A stretch of 64,000 nt of DNA, from positions 18,012,446 to 18,076,445 of the forward strand of contig NC_030853.1 in NCBI RefSeq assembly GCF_000208745.1, in the 5' to 3' direction. Of the stretch, positions 45,967 to 57,869 are shown in pieces. Under the pieces are notes generated by a model, which was given only the letters and a program-made list of their open reading frames with translations, was not told the DNA's origin and searched no databases. Each line of letters opens with the position of its first letter. Position 1 is the first letter of the stretch. Position numbers and translations under genes: made by a program. The DNA comes from Theobroma cacao. Taxonomy: Eukaryota > Streptophyta > Magnoliopsida > Malvales > Malvaceae.

Positions 45967-48621
45967 ATGCTCCCTCTCATCGTCTACCTGGTGTCTCTGC
46001 ATCTCCTCTTCTCTGTCACTATCGCTGGAAACTCAGCAGCCTACAGCCCAATTGATTATATTCTCCTCAGCTGTGGGGCGTCGTTAAATTCAATATCAGA
46101 AGATGGAAGGAAGTGGATCCCTGATGAAAAGTCCAAATTTTCTACCTCTAATTCCGTCAACTCTTCATTTGCATCCACAGCATCCCGTCAAGACCATGCT
46201 GTTACTCAAGTCCCTTACATGACTGCTAGAGTTTTTCGTGATATATTCACTTATAGCTTTCCGGTATCCCCTGGCCTCAAATTTCTCCGTTTCTATTTCT
46301 ATCCGGTTAAATACTCTGACTTTGATGGTCACACTTTCTTCTTCTCTGTTACCGCTAATAATTACGTACTCCTGAAAAATTTCAGTGCCTATTTAACTGC
46401 TGAAGATGCAGATGCAGCGTCGTTGATCAAAGAATTTATGGTTCCAGTTTTCGAAACTGGGAAGCTAGATGTCATCTTCTCACCGTCAGCAAAGTCTTTG
46501 GCTTTTGTAAACGGTATTGAAGTTATTTCCATGCCAAAGAATATGTATGGAAATCACCAACAAAATTCTTTATCCTTCGTAAATCATGATCACGCTCCCT
46601 TTGATATTCCTAAAACTACGGCTTTTGAAACCGCTAATCGTCTAAATGTCGGTGGAGCAGACGTGGCTAACGTAGACGATTCAGGCATGTTTCGAACATG
46701 GAGTGACGACTTGCCCTACATCTATGGAGCTGCAACAGGAACTACTCCTAGTCGGTCTAATGTTACAATCGATTACACCGAAGACAACCCAGCTTATACC
46801 GCTCCGGATATTGTCTACAGGACGTCAAGAACAATGGGTCCTAGTCCAACAACCAACGAGATGTACAATCTCACATGGAACTTTTCTGTCGATACCGGCT
46901 TCAATTACCTCCTTAGGCTTCATTTTTGCGAGACTCAATTGGAAGTGACGAATGTAGGACAACGCGTGTTTGATATATACATCAATAATCAAACAGCTGA
47001 CCTTAGTGTCGACGTGATTGACCAGAGTGGCGGTAATAGCAAGCCGATGCACAAAGACTACGTTGTGTGGATACCCAATGAAGGTCAAAATAAACAAACT
47101 CTATGGCTAGCATTACACCCTAGCGAAGCCGTTGGTTCAAAGTTCGCTGATGCAATCCTGAACGGTTTAGAGATTTTTAGACTCAACAAATCAGACGGTA
47201 GTCTTGCAGTGCCAAATCCTGAACCGAATTTGAGTCGTACACCGAACAAACAGTATCAAGGCTCCACTTTGAGGAAACAGAAAAAAGGATGCTCACTGGT
47301 TATGGTCATTACCATAGCTGTCTTGAGTGGCGCAATTGCTCTTTCTCTTATCATATGCTTTTTCATTTTCAAGCGCAAAAGGAAAGTAAAGGACTCGGCT
47401 GTTAGTGAACCAAAATCATCATGGGGGCAAGTACCCTGCCCATCAAACACCACCTGCACAACCAGCGTGTCCTTACTGCCATCTGATTTTTGCCGCCGGT
47501 TCTCCATCAGTGAGATGAAAGAAGCCACCTTTAACTTTGATGAGCAATCCATTATTGGATCAGGAGGATTTGGCCACGTCTACAAAGGTTTCATCGATGG
47601 TGGGTCGAGCACAGTTGCAATCAAAAGGTTAGATTCATCATCAAGGCAAGGGACCCGGGAGTTCCAAACTGAACTTGAGCTACTCTCCAAGCTACGCCAT
47701 GTTAATCTTGTGTCCTTGATTGGTTTTTGTGATGATCATGGCGAGATGATTCTTGTCTATGAATACATGTCGCGTGGGACCCTTCGTGATTATCTCTACA
47801 AAACCAAAAACCCTCCGTTACCATGGAAAAGGAGGTTGGAAATCTGCATTGGGGCTGCCCGTGGATTGCATTACCTCCATTCAGGTGTGAAACACCCAAT
47901 CATTCACCGTGATGTCAAATCTGCCAACATATTATTGGATGAGAATTGGGTGGCCAAGGTTTCTGACTTTGGCTTGTCCAGGGTGGGCCCCACGAGCATT
48001 TTTCAGAGCCACGTCAGCACTGTGGTAAAAGGAAGTATCGGATACGTTGATCCTGAATACTATCGAAGGCAGCAGTTGACTCAGAAATCTGATGTTTACT
48101 CATTTGGTGTGGTTTTATTTGAGGTATTATGTGCTCGACCGTCTATGATTCCAGGGCTACCAAAGGATCAAGTGAGCTTGGCTCGATGGGCCAGGATTTG
48201 CCATGCAAGAGGAACCCTCGAGGAAATCATGGACCCAAATTTAGTGGGGGATATTACACCTTTGTGCCTAAAGAAATTTGGTGAGCTTGCAGGGAGTTGT
48301 ATCCGTGACAACGGAATTGAGCGGCCAATGATGAGTGATGTGGTTTGGGGTTTAGAATTTGCACTGCAAATCCAAGGGGCAACTGAGAGGAGCATGATGA
48401 ATAGGGAAGATGAGCAGGTCACCTCCGGCCAAATGAGTCCTTTGATCTCGCATGGAGTCACCACCATAGATGATGATGACTTGTTTAGTGTTTCAAGTGG
48501 GCAAGTGCCTGAATCAAGGAGCACGATTAGTAGTGGCGGAAGGAGTGCTAATCGAAGTGACATTCATAGAATGAACTCTGAGAATGTCTTCTCTGAGATT
48601 ATGAATACAAAAGGGAGATGA
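45967..48621 (+). CDS. CrRLK1L (FERONIA-like) receptor kinase copy C, intact
   Basis: An uninterrupted single-exon frame of 884 residues from the ATG at 45967, the usual length and gene structure for CrRLK1L. The signal peptide covers about 1-20 (LIVYLVSLHLLFSVTIAG). Two malectin-like domains fill about 25-415; the second starts near NRLNVGGADV. The transmembrane helix is at about 443-466, followed by a basic stop-transfer (KRKRKVKD). The kinase (about 525-800) has GSGGFG, VAIK (K553), HRDVKSAN (D649), DFG (D667) and an intact DVYSFGVVLFE. It should be a plasma-membrane Ser/Thr kinase that senses RALF peptides and the cell wall. The two Cys of the first malectin-like part, the full kinase motifs and the lack of breaks indicate function. 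It could equally be called FERONIA-like or MEDOS-like; orthology needs a tree. Confidence 0.96.
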   Translation: MLPLIVYLVSLHLLFSVTIAGNSAAYSPIDYILLSCGASLNSISEDGRKWIPDEKSKFSTSNSVNSSFASTASRQDHAVTQVPYMTARVFRDIFTYSFPVSPGLKFLRFYFYPVKYSDFDGHTFFFSVTANNYVLLKNFSAYLTAEDADAASLIKEFMVPVFETGKLDVIFSPSAKSLAFVNGIEVISMPKNMYGNHQQNSLSFVNHDHAPFDIPKTTAFETANRLNVGGADVANVDDSGMFRTWSDDLPYIYGAATGTTPSRSNVTIDYTEDNPAYTAPDIVYRTSRTMGPSPTTNEMYNLTWNFSVDTGFNYLLRLHFCETQLEVTNVGQRVFDIYINNQTADLSVDVIDQSGGNSKPMHKDYVVWIPNEGQNKQTLWLALHPSEAVGSKFADAILNGLEIFRLNKSDGSLAVPNPEPNLSRTPNKQYQGSTLRKQKKGCSLVMVITIAVLSGAIALSLIICFFIFKRKRKVKDSAVSEPKSSWGQVPCPSNTTCTTSVSLLPSDFCRRFSISEMKEATFNFDEQSIIGSGGFGHVYKGFIDGGSSTVAIKRLDSSSRQGTREFQTELELLSKLRHVNLVSLIGFCDDHGEMILVYEYMSRGTLRDYLYKTKNPPLPWKRRLEICIGAARGLHYLHSGVKHPIIHRDVKSANILLDENWVAKVSDFGLSRVGPTSIFQSHVSTVVKGSIGYVDPEYYRRQQLTQKSDVYSFGVVLFEVLCARPSMIPGLPKDQVSLARWARICHARGTLEEIMDPNLVGDITPLCLKKFGELAGSCIRDNGIERPMMSDVVWGLEFALQIQGATERSMMNREDEQVTSGQMSPLISHGVTTIDDDDLFSVSSGQVPESRSTISSGGRSANRSDIHRMNSENVFSEIMNTKGR

Positions 48622-49469
48622 GATTAAAAGTGAACTTTGTTTAAACTTTTGTTCTCTTTTTTTCTTTTTCAACTAGTCTTCGAACAAGCTGCTACACGTT
48701 TAATATTTTTATATTCAAATATTATTAAAAATAATGTTAAAGTAATGTATATAAATAATATTTCAATTTCACTTTTGGTTATATTGCAATATATGGTTGT
48801 TTAATTGTCATTATAATTGTACAAAAATGATGGTAATAAAATTAAAACTCATTCAAATTGCTTGTAAAAATTGTTTTATTTTATATCTTTTTCTATGCTT
48901 TTTTCTCTCTATCTCTTTCTCTTTTATCTTGTCTAGTGATGTATGTCATCGTGTTATAATAAACCTTTTTTTTTGGAAGTGTGTTATAATAAACCTTTAT
49001 TCTAAAAAAAAATAAGTTTTTAAAGTATCCAATTTATATAATTCAAATGATATTTTGGAGAGTTTGCCTATTATCTTATTTTTCTTATTTATTACTTGTG
49101 TTTTTACGTAAATCCCTTTGTATCAATCTTTAACACAAAAATTAAAACCTATTTCACTTGTGTGACGTGGTAGTAGTGTAAAGTTTTGCACTTCTTTATT
49201 GGTTCCTTTTGGAGAGATTTATTATGCTAAGAACATGATATTTGTTATCGTTGCAATTGAAATAATGTTATGTTATATGTTCCTACATGGACATGAATGG
49301 AAGGTAAAATAGTAACAAACAAAAATACCCTAAAGTTATTAAATAATTTAGCGTATGTATCTTGAGTTTTTAAATATGAAATACCTCGAAAAAATCTTTT
49401 ACAGACAAATTAATTGCCTTTCTGTTCTCTCAACTTTGTTGTCTTATTTTTTCTTTTAGATTTAAAATG
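48622..49469. other. Downstream of receptor C, no gene seen
   Basis: It should hold the 3' UTR of the receptor. The rest is AT-rich with no coding frame supported. Confidence 0.5.
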
Positions 49470-49477
49470 TCCATATG

Positions 49478-50455
49478 CAGAGGTGGCCCAATAAGTTTAA
49501 AGGCCTAAAGTGAAATATTCAAATGATACTTTTTTTATTGAAATTAAAAAGATTATTAAAATTTTATTCTTTTAGCTTTTTAAGATGCAAATTTTTTAAT
49601 TAAACTTTCATAATCAAGTTCTTCTAATATTTCTTTTTCAATTGATAACATAGCCAATTTATTTAATATTTCTTGAGACATTATTGATCTTAAATAAAAT
49701 TTTATTAATTTTAGTTTTGAAAAACTTCTTTCTCCTAAAGCAACACTTACTGGAATTGTTAACATTATTCTAAAAACAATATATGCATTTGGAAAAGAAT
49801 CGAGTCTTTCTTATATGATTAAGTATGTCAATTATACTGTTTTCTTCCTGTATAATTTTTTTAAAATTTTTAACTCTGATAATAAATTTAAACCATCAAT
49901 ATTATAATAGTTGTTATATTTTAAGGAACATTCAAGATTAAGGAAATATTTTTTCAAATTATTATCATCTAATGACTTCAAACTTTTACCGCTATATAGA
50001 AAACAAAAAAAAAATTAGTTTTATATATAGGAAAAAAAATAGCTATTGGAAATCATTAAATGAGTTGATTGGAAATAATAGAAATAAGTGAGAAAAAAAT
50101 AACTGTTGGAGATTATTAAATACATATGACTATTANATAAGTGAGAAAAAAATAACTGTTGGAGATTATTAAATATATATGACCGTTAGTTGATTGAAAA
50201 TAAAAGAATATAGTTGAGAATTAATAGCATTATAAAAATAAAGAAGTGATAGAAAATTGAGATTTATTAGGCACATAATTAAAAAAAGTGAGAAGACAAA
50301 TAATTTTATTAATTATTTTTTACTTTTATATTTTTTTAATTTTATATATTTTTAATATAATTAATTATATTATAATTATTTTAAAATTATAAATCCTCCC
50401 TAAATTGGGGGCCTAAAGCACTTGCTTGGGTAGCTTCACCCAAGGGTCGGCGTTG
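49478..50455 (-). mobile_element. hAT transposon derivative with perfect 8-bp TSD
   Basis: TCCATATG occurs directly before (49470-49477) and after (50456-50463), the 8-bp duplication typical of hAT elements. The ends are inverted (CAGAGGTGGCCC left; complement of the right end CAACGCCGACCC), followed inward by GGCCTAAAG and its counterpart GGGGGCCTAAAGC. Inside is only the C-terminal part of a transposase. At 978 bp it is a deletion derivative. A duplicated stretch of about 55 bp (GTGAGAAAAAAATAACTGTT...) lies at about 50090-50190. Confidence 0.9.
49580..49998 (-). pseudogene. hAT transposase C-terminal fragment (dimerisation domain)
   Basis: The minus strand reads LTIPVSVALGERSFSKLKLI, then YLRSIMSQEILNKLAMLSIE at 49765-49580, the conserved hAT dimerisation domain of TTF-zinc-finger hAT proteins. 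Upstream, in broken frames, come NLECSLKYNNYYNIDGLNLL and FPNAYIVFRI, which belong to the same family. The zinc finger and catalytic DDE region are missing. Confidence 0.88.
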
Positions 50456-50463
50456 TCCATATG

Positions 50464-51005
50464 GCGACACTGATGCTGTTGTCTGGTATTACATGAGGTG
50501 TTCTCTTAGATAGATGCTGCAAATTTTATGTCTTATGTATTCATCTTGTCTTTTTCAAGTGTTTGAATTTGATTTTTTTTGGTGTTCGTGTATGGACAGA
50601 TGCTTACTGTTTCTCTGTCAGATTAGTCTTTTTGGCCATTTCCTTGATTTTTCCAAGACTTAATTTGTGTCAACTTTCTCGTATGTAATAAAATATCATA
50701 TTTTATCTACAGTTCTAAGCTCCACCCATTTCAACTATGGTTAGGGTTTAGATTTTTAAGCTTGAGTTTAGCTTGATCTGACTTGGAAAAATATTTTATT
50801 TACATGATATATTTAAATATATATTGAACAGTAATAAAAATAATTTTATTATTTTAATGACAATATACTATGTAAGTAAGAAGGCTTTTAAAAATGTTGG
50901 CCTGAACCTAGCCCATGAATACCTATATTTACGGTACTTGTATATATGTATATATATTCATAATTTTCACATGAATGCAGGCTGAGAGTTTTCCATTTAA
51001 TTTAG
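50464..51005. other. Intergenic, no gene seen
   Basis: AT-rich sequence between the hAT element and Copia element 2. Nothing supported. Confidence 0.45.
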
Positions 51006-51449
51006 TGTTGTGAAAATTACGAAATTATCTCTAAAGAGTTATCCAAGATCTTACCAAATTATAAGTATAAAGAAAGAAAGAAAGAAAGAAATCAAGCACA
51101 CCACAATAACACAAGAATTTACATAGTTCGGTCTTTTAATGACCTACATCCACGGACACAACAACAGAGAAAGATTAACTAAGAGAAAAATCAAGAGATT
51201 ATAAGAACAGTCTCAAACTCATAACCTTTATTCCACAAACACCCAAATCACTCTCTCTAAATCTAGGTGATGACTATTCTTCAACCCCATAGAATGCTTT
51301 TATAGTGCCAAATACAATAATCTTATCCTAATATAATTAGAAAATGTTGTTATAGTCTAACTAGATTTAAAAACTATCTTAACAAGGCATACTAATTTAA
51401 TTGGAATTAAACAATTCTAATCATATTATAATTCAAGACTATCCTAACA
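51006..51449 (-). repeat. 3' LTR of Copia element 2
   Basis: 444 bp. Matches 57238-57575, including GGTTCGGTCTTTTAATGACC-type sequence. A (GAAA)n run at about 51069-51090 is specific to this copy. Confidence 0.88.
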
Positions 51450-51503
51450 AATCTCCACTTTAGGCTTGAATTCATTAAGCTCCACCTTACGAACCAATCT
51501 TTG

Positions 51504-54228
51504 CGTCACAGCCCAACTCTCGAGCTATGACCGGCTCAAGGACCCAATAGGCACAACCCACTAGGCCCAAGCAAGCCTTTTTATGTGAACTTGTACATTC
51601 GTCCATCTATCATGCATATCTCTTTATGATTTATCCTTAATAGGGTTCAAATGCCTATTTCTTCGAAGGCAATTCATAGAACCCAAGTACATACTCATAT
51701 TGGCACCATAAATCGAAATATACATAGATAGTTTGTCAAATGTATCTTAACAATTCACTTTAAGCATATATGTGCATATACAAAGACCTTGACCGTCAGC
51801 AGAGTGACTCTGGGCATGGGTGCTAACATTTAGTGTCAAGGCGACCTACCAAAAAATAAATAAGAGGAAGCACCTTGGCCTAGGACTCTAACTACCTTCG
51901 AACCTGAAAACTAAAACATGAAGTTGAACATAATGAGTATAAACTTAGTGAGTGAACATAGGAAAGGAACAAGCATCAATACGAGAAGTTTTAAAAAACA
52001 CGATGTACTTATGTTGAAAATAATGCAATTTAGCTTAATTTCTTGCCACAACGAAAATCCATTTTTGCTGCAATGAAAATCAATTGGAATGTATTTCTCA
52101 AATTTTAACATTCAATAATTAATGCAAGCACAATATAATTTTCATAACCTCTCTCTATATAACATGTATAACATACATACGACCACTGGCATCACCCCAA
52201 CTCTCCCTCAGCTTATGTGCACTCCCACACAATACATAGCTGGGTCATCATCAGCTCATGTGCACTACTACACCGCACATAGTTGGGACATCATCAGCTC
52301 ATGTGCACTACTATACCACACATAGCTGGGTCATAATTATCACACAATAGTATCATTCAATGTATAACATTCACATCAACATAATGTGGAAAAACAAGAA
52401 TTTATCACATTCATATTTCACAACATAAAAATGTTTCATTAAGGGCTTGTTCCCATGCAAATTTTAAAGAAAAACCAACTAAATATCTCAAGTGGTTCAA
52501 TGAAGCATATAATCATTTATCCAAAACATTTTGATGCAAGTTCACTCACCTTACGATAACGGGATGTTACATCGCTATTAGTTCGGAGGCGTATCTAGTT
52601 ATTTCTACTTGCTGATCATTCATTATTTCTTTCGGCACGCTACCACAGTACACTACCTTTACTTTTGTACTTCCTAGCAACAATTCAAATTCAATATCTT
52701 TAGTGTACCTCATTTCTACTTCTCTTTTTCCTTCAATCATGAATCCTTATTCAACTAACTTATATCTTGGCACATTCTTTACCAAAGTGGCCTTTATCTT
52801 TTACTTGCGTAATTCTTTAGATTATGGATATCAGCAACTTATTTATGATTCTAGCACATATATAAATCTTGTCTAAGGATATTTATCAAGTTTATCCATC
52901 ATTTCCACAATAATTACCTAGCATATGGCAGCAACTATAAATTTACTTCCATTAAACATTTTCTAAGTCTACATGTACCACCATCCTCATTTACATGTTG
53001 CCACCAAGCATAACATTAATATTCATTCATGCACACCAACATCCATAACCTTTTAAACCTTTCCTAACAACACATATCTGCACACCAAACTTCTAATTAA
53101 TATAATTACCTTCCAACCATACCCATGACATCACAATAACACTACATATGCATACAATCATTCTCACAATATTAAACCTGTCATAGGCTTCAAATTGTAG
53201 CATTAACCTTACCACTTGGTTTTAGCTTGGATTTCACCCAACAAAATTCGTAATTTGCTCACACCCAAGGCCACCATAGCTACCACAAAATGATTCACAC
53301 ATTATTTCTCCAAATATTTAACCAACCATGAGCTTATAACACAAAAATCCTAACCTTATGTTTATTGAATCTTGAGACCCACTTCAATTACTCTTGAATA
53401 ACTCACTGCCCAAGCCTCTCACTTTTCTCTCTTTTCTTTTCTTGGCCGATTCTCTCTATTTTTCTTTTCAAATGCATGGTGGCAAGGTGAAATGGCATGG
53501 GAGCATGAAAATGGCGTTGGGAGCATGAAGGTGGGGGAGAAAATATCTTTTGGCTGGAGATAAGAACCAGTCATGGGATAAGGATGAAGTGTCAAAGCTT
53601 CCTTTCGAAGCTTTGACCAACTAATGGTAAAATTATCATTTTGCCCTCCAAGGTTTTCACCCTTTTAAACTGTATCCTCCCACAATCTTTTAATTTCAAT
53701 ATCTTTTCATTTTTCTTCCTTAACACTTGTATCAATAAAATATCAAGTTTATGTTTTAACGCGGTATCACTGCAATATTTAAATATTTACTTACCCGCGC
53801 TAACTTTATTTAATAAAGACACACGAGCCCCATTAACGACATTTTTCTCTGAAACTTACTCGTTCTTCTTCTCCCTCACTTAGATTGACCATATACTCCT
53901 TCTTCATGAAAAATTTCAACACTGAATAAAATATTAATATTTTAATATTATTTTATTAATAAAATATTATTTTATTCTAAAAATTTTCACTTGTCTCCTT
54001 GGTACCCAAAATGTCTTATTATGTCCCGATTCACTCTTGAATCACTTTTTATCTCACAAATTCATCCTCAATAAAAATATTTTTATTTAATTATTATTTC
54101 CTCGCATGCGGAATATTTTATTTTAAACTATGCCTTTCACCCTTCATCACTTTTAAACACTTTAATTAACCTTAATTGGCATCCGATAAGCTTTATTAGC
54201 TAACATATCAAAGTATGGGGTGTTACAC
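51504..54228 (-). mobile_element. Solo LTR (B) of the same family as 7690-10230, nested in Copia element 2
   Basis: It begins CGTCACAGCCC (TG mutated to CG) and ends GGGGTGTTACA on the + strand. Flanks are CTTTG (51499-51503) and CTCTG (54229-54233), a target duplication with one mismatch. Shared family blocks are AGGCCCAAGCAAGCC near the left and ATGCAAGTTCACTCACC near 52540. The Copia sequence resumes after it. No internal region remains. Confidence 0.88.
52190..52335. repeat. 43-bp minisatellite in solo LTR B
   Basis: About three units of CATCATCAGCTCATGTGCAC plus 23 bases ending CACATAGCTGGG-like sequence. It is related to the array at 8535-8745. Confidence 0.82.
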
Positions 54229-54259
54229 TCTGTTGACACCGTCACTATCCCAAAGGGCC

Positions 54260-57191
54260 TCAAGCACTACGAACACCTATTAAGTCCAAGCAATGCTTGA
54301 ACTTTATCCCAGAAACTGACTTAGTCAACAAATTTGCTAGATTTTCATTTGTAGGTATTTTTTTCACTTTAATTTCTCCTCTAGAAACAATCTCTCGAGC
54401 AAAGTTACACTTGACTTGGATGTGTTTAGTTCTCTCATGAAACCTTTGATTTTTAGTCAAATGTATGTCACTTTGACTATCACAAAACACAAGTACATAT
54501 ACTTGTCCAAAACCAAGATCACTAGCCAAGTCTTGAAACCATAAAGTTTCCTTCACTGACTTGATCACAACCATATATTCAGCTTCAGTTGTAAACAAAG
54601 CAACTACTATTTTCCAACTGATTGTAGACCCTGAAAGAGTGAACACATATATAATTAGAGATCTTCTATTATTGAGATCACTAGTAAAATCTGAATTAGA
54701 GAAGCTAACAACATTACAACTACTGTTTGCACCTCCTTCACACACGAAGACAACATGAATAGTACCTTTAGGTGTTTTCACGAGCTTCCATGTTTGATTC
54801 CATTGTAGAGACTCAATCTTCTTAGAAGACTCGGCATATATAATTGTCTCACGATAAAAGTAAGGCTCATCAATCTTTATTTCCACAAATAAAACATAAG
54901 AATCAAAATCAATAATGATACAAGTAATGCTTCGTTGAGATACCAATTTTTTTACCTCTTACAGTTCATTCTAGATTTCACTATCATCCCGCACTGTCAC
55001 AAAAGCATTGATTTCAAGCTCTACTTGCTTGCTAACTTCCTAGTCTGATGTGTTTACAATTTTGGACTTTATCCCACGAAGTAATGCAGACTTGTCAAAG
55101 GTAACATCTCGACTCACTATAAACTTAAGGGACCTACAATCAGTACACCACAACCGATAACCCTTTACCCTATATGCATAACCTAAGAATATGCACTCTG
55201 TCGACCTCAACTCAAGTTTACCATCACTCACGTGAGCATAAACAAGATAACCAAATAGTCTCAATATAGAGTAATCAACGGGTTTCACTAACCAAACTTT
55301 ATTGGGAGTATTAAATTCAATTGCATTTTATGGAGGCCAATTTACCAAGTAGCAAGTCATGTTGATAGCTTCTATCTAGAATACTTTGGTTAGGCCAACA
55401 TTAGAAAACATGTATTTTGCTTTCTCCAAAAGTGTTTTCTTCATCCACTCTGTAACATCATTTTGATGTGATGTTTTGATGATAGTGCGATGTCTAATGA
55501 TTTCTTCATCTTTGCAGAACCGATCAAACTCATTTTTGCAAAATTCCAAATCTTTGTTTGTTTGAAAGCTCTCGATCCTTTTCTTAGTCTGCTTCTCGAT
55601 CAATGTTTTCCAATGCGAAAAAGTGATCAACACTTCACTCATAGCCATCAGAAAATACGTCCACACTTTTTTGAAAAATCATCAATAAAGGTCCATATGT
55701 ATAATGATTCACCTTTTGATACTATCGAAGAAGGATCCCATAAATCTGAATGGATGTAGTTAACTACACTCTTGGTTCGATGAGTTGCAGTGCTAAATTT
55801 CACTATAAGTTACTCACAGAAATCTAACTTCCCAGTGTTTTGACTAAATAGCAAACTACGTTTACTTAGTTTTCTAATCCCTCTCTCGCTCATATGACCC
55901 AATCTCATATGCCATAAACATGTTACATCATCTTCACGATCATTAGATGAGACCACAGAAATAGTTTCAATGACCGTGTTTCCAACTAGACAATAAAGAT
56001 CACCGGATAACTTGCCCTTCATAATAGTTAAAGCTCATTTTGATACATTCAAGACACCATCTTAACCACTATATTTGTAACCTTTTTTTATCTAACAAGC
56101 TTAAGGATATCAAATTTTTTTTCATGTCAAAGACATGTTTCACTTTAAGTGTTCTTACAATACCATCAAATATCTTGATTTGAATTGTGCCAATCCAAAC
56201 AACTGAAAGAGAGAAATCATCTCCTAATTGTACAGTGTCCACATCAACAAATTGATAAGTTGTAAACCAATCACACCTAGGACATATATAAAAGCAACAA
56301 GTCGAATCCAAGATCCATGTATCCATCAGGTTACCGTTGGTAACTGCAAGAACATTATCAGTTTCTTCAAAAGTATCAAAGTCAACTTCAACAACGTTTG
56401 CAGTATTCTCAGATTTGTTGAACTTTTCATCATCCTTGAATTTGGTACAGTCTTGACCAAAGTGCCCTTTTTAACTGCAATTCTAGCAAGTCCTCCCTTT
56501 TGCTCTAGATTTATTTTTTCTGTCTAAACCCTTCTCTCTATCTTTTCCTCTATTCACAACCAAGCCTTTTGCTTGATTATCATTCTAGATACTACCAACT
56601 TTATTCTTCAATTCTTAGAATTTAAAGATGTTTTTACATCCTCGAAAGTGAAAGTGTCTAGGCCATATAACATAGTATCCACGAAGTTTTCAAATGATGA
56701 AGGAAAAGAATATAAACGAATTAAGGCTAAGTCTTCGTCCTCAATTTTAACATCGATATTCTTTAAATCAAGAATAACTCTATTAAATTCATCAATATGG
56801 GTATTAACGGACGTACTTTCACTCATCTTGAGAGAATACAATTATTGATTCATATAAAGCCGATTCGTTAGAGATTTGGTCATATAAATACTCTCGAGTT
56901 TAAGCACACTACAGTAGCAGATTTTTCATTCGTGACTTTTTTTAGCACTTCATCAAACAAAGCTTTGAGAATAGCACTATGTGCTTTTTCTATAAGATCA
57001 TTATGTGCTTTTTTCATAAGATCATTTTTCTCATTATCAAATAGATTTGAGGGAAAATGTTCTTTTCCCTTCAGTGCCTTCAGCAGTCCTTGTTGCACTA
57101 GCAATGTATGCATCATCTTACCACGCCATAGGCTGAAATCTTCTCTTCCATTAAACTTTTTAATCTCATACTTGGTTGATGAAGTTACCAT
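54260..57191 (-). pseudogene. Copia 2 gag-pol, broken
   Basis: Gag starts at the ATG at 57191 (MVTSSTKYEIKKFNG) and continues through SVNTHIDEFNRVILDLKNID (about 56800). Protease remnant TWILDSTCCFYICP lies near 56320, where DSG is now DST. GAG-pre-integrase CLWHMRLGHMSERGIRKLS lies near 55930, integrase pieces at 55376-55666 and 55040-55288, then RNase H with TTEAEYMVV, DSQSDIHLTKN and ERTKHIQVKCNF at 54260-54650. Most of the reverse transcriptase is missing between about 55000 and 54900. Frame breaks throughout. Confidence 0.88.
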
Positions 57192-57237
57192 TGCGAGATT
57201 CAAATTGACTTAAGACGTTGAAGCTTTGATATCAGTT

Positions 57238-57575
57238 TGTTCTCGAAATTACGAAATTATCTCTAAAGAGTTGCCCAAGATCTTACCTAATTAATAGACT
57301 AAAGAAAAAAAGAAATCAACCACACCAACAAGAACACAAAAATTTACGTGGTTCGGTCTTTTAATGACCTGCATCCACGGGTACAGTAACAGAGAAAGAT
57401 TTACTAAGAAAAAATCAGGAGATTATAAGAATTGTTTCAAACTCACAACCATTATCCCATGTACACCCAATCATTCTTTGTAAATCTAGGTGATAACTAT
57501 TCTTCAACTCCATAGGATCTTTTATAGTGCAAAATATAATAATTTTATCTTAATATAATTAGGATATGTTGTTTT
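57238..57575 (-). repeat. 5' LTR of Copia element 2, interrupted
   Basis: Matches the first 340 bases of 51006-51449 and stops at the left edge of the next LTR element. Confidence 0.87.
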
Positions 57576-57833
57576 TGTCACAGCCTAAATTTTTGGGCCA
57601 TGATCGACGCATGGGCTCAATGGGCATAGCCCACTAAGCCCAAGCAAGCCTATTTATATGACTCCATTCATCGATTTCATCACTCGTTCTTACAACCGTA
57701 TTTCATAATTCTTATCAACAAGTATTTCAATACTTTTCCATCGAAACCATATGTTCACATTTATGATTCAAAATAATTTCATTCGTGCCATCTCGTAGTG
57801 GTAACATTAATCAACATAAACGTATATTGCTTA

Positions 57834-57869
<36 letters not shown>

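Larger units (their letters stand above)
51006..57575 (-). mobile_element. Ty1/Copia retrotransposon 2, split by two other LTR insertions
   Basis: Left LTR 51006-51449. The right LTR begins at 57238 and is cut at about 57575 by the next element. On the minus strand a purine tract (AAAGTGGAGATT) abuts the left LTR and a primer site (TGATATCAAAGC) abuts the right one, so this element runs right to left. The internal region is interrupted by the solo LTR at 51504-54228. The remaining LTR piece should lie beyond the window end, past the second insertion. Confidence 0.9.
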
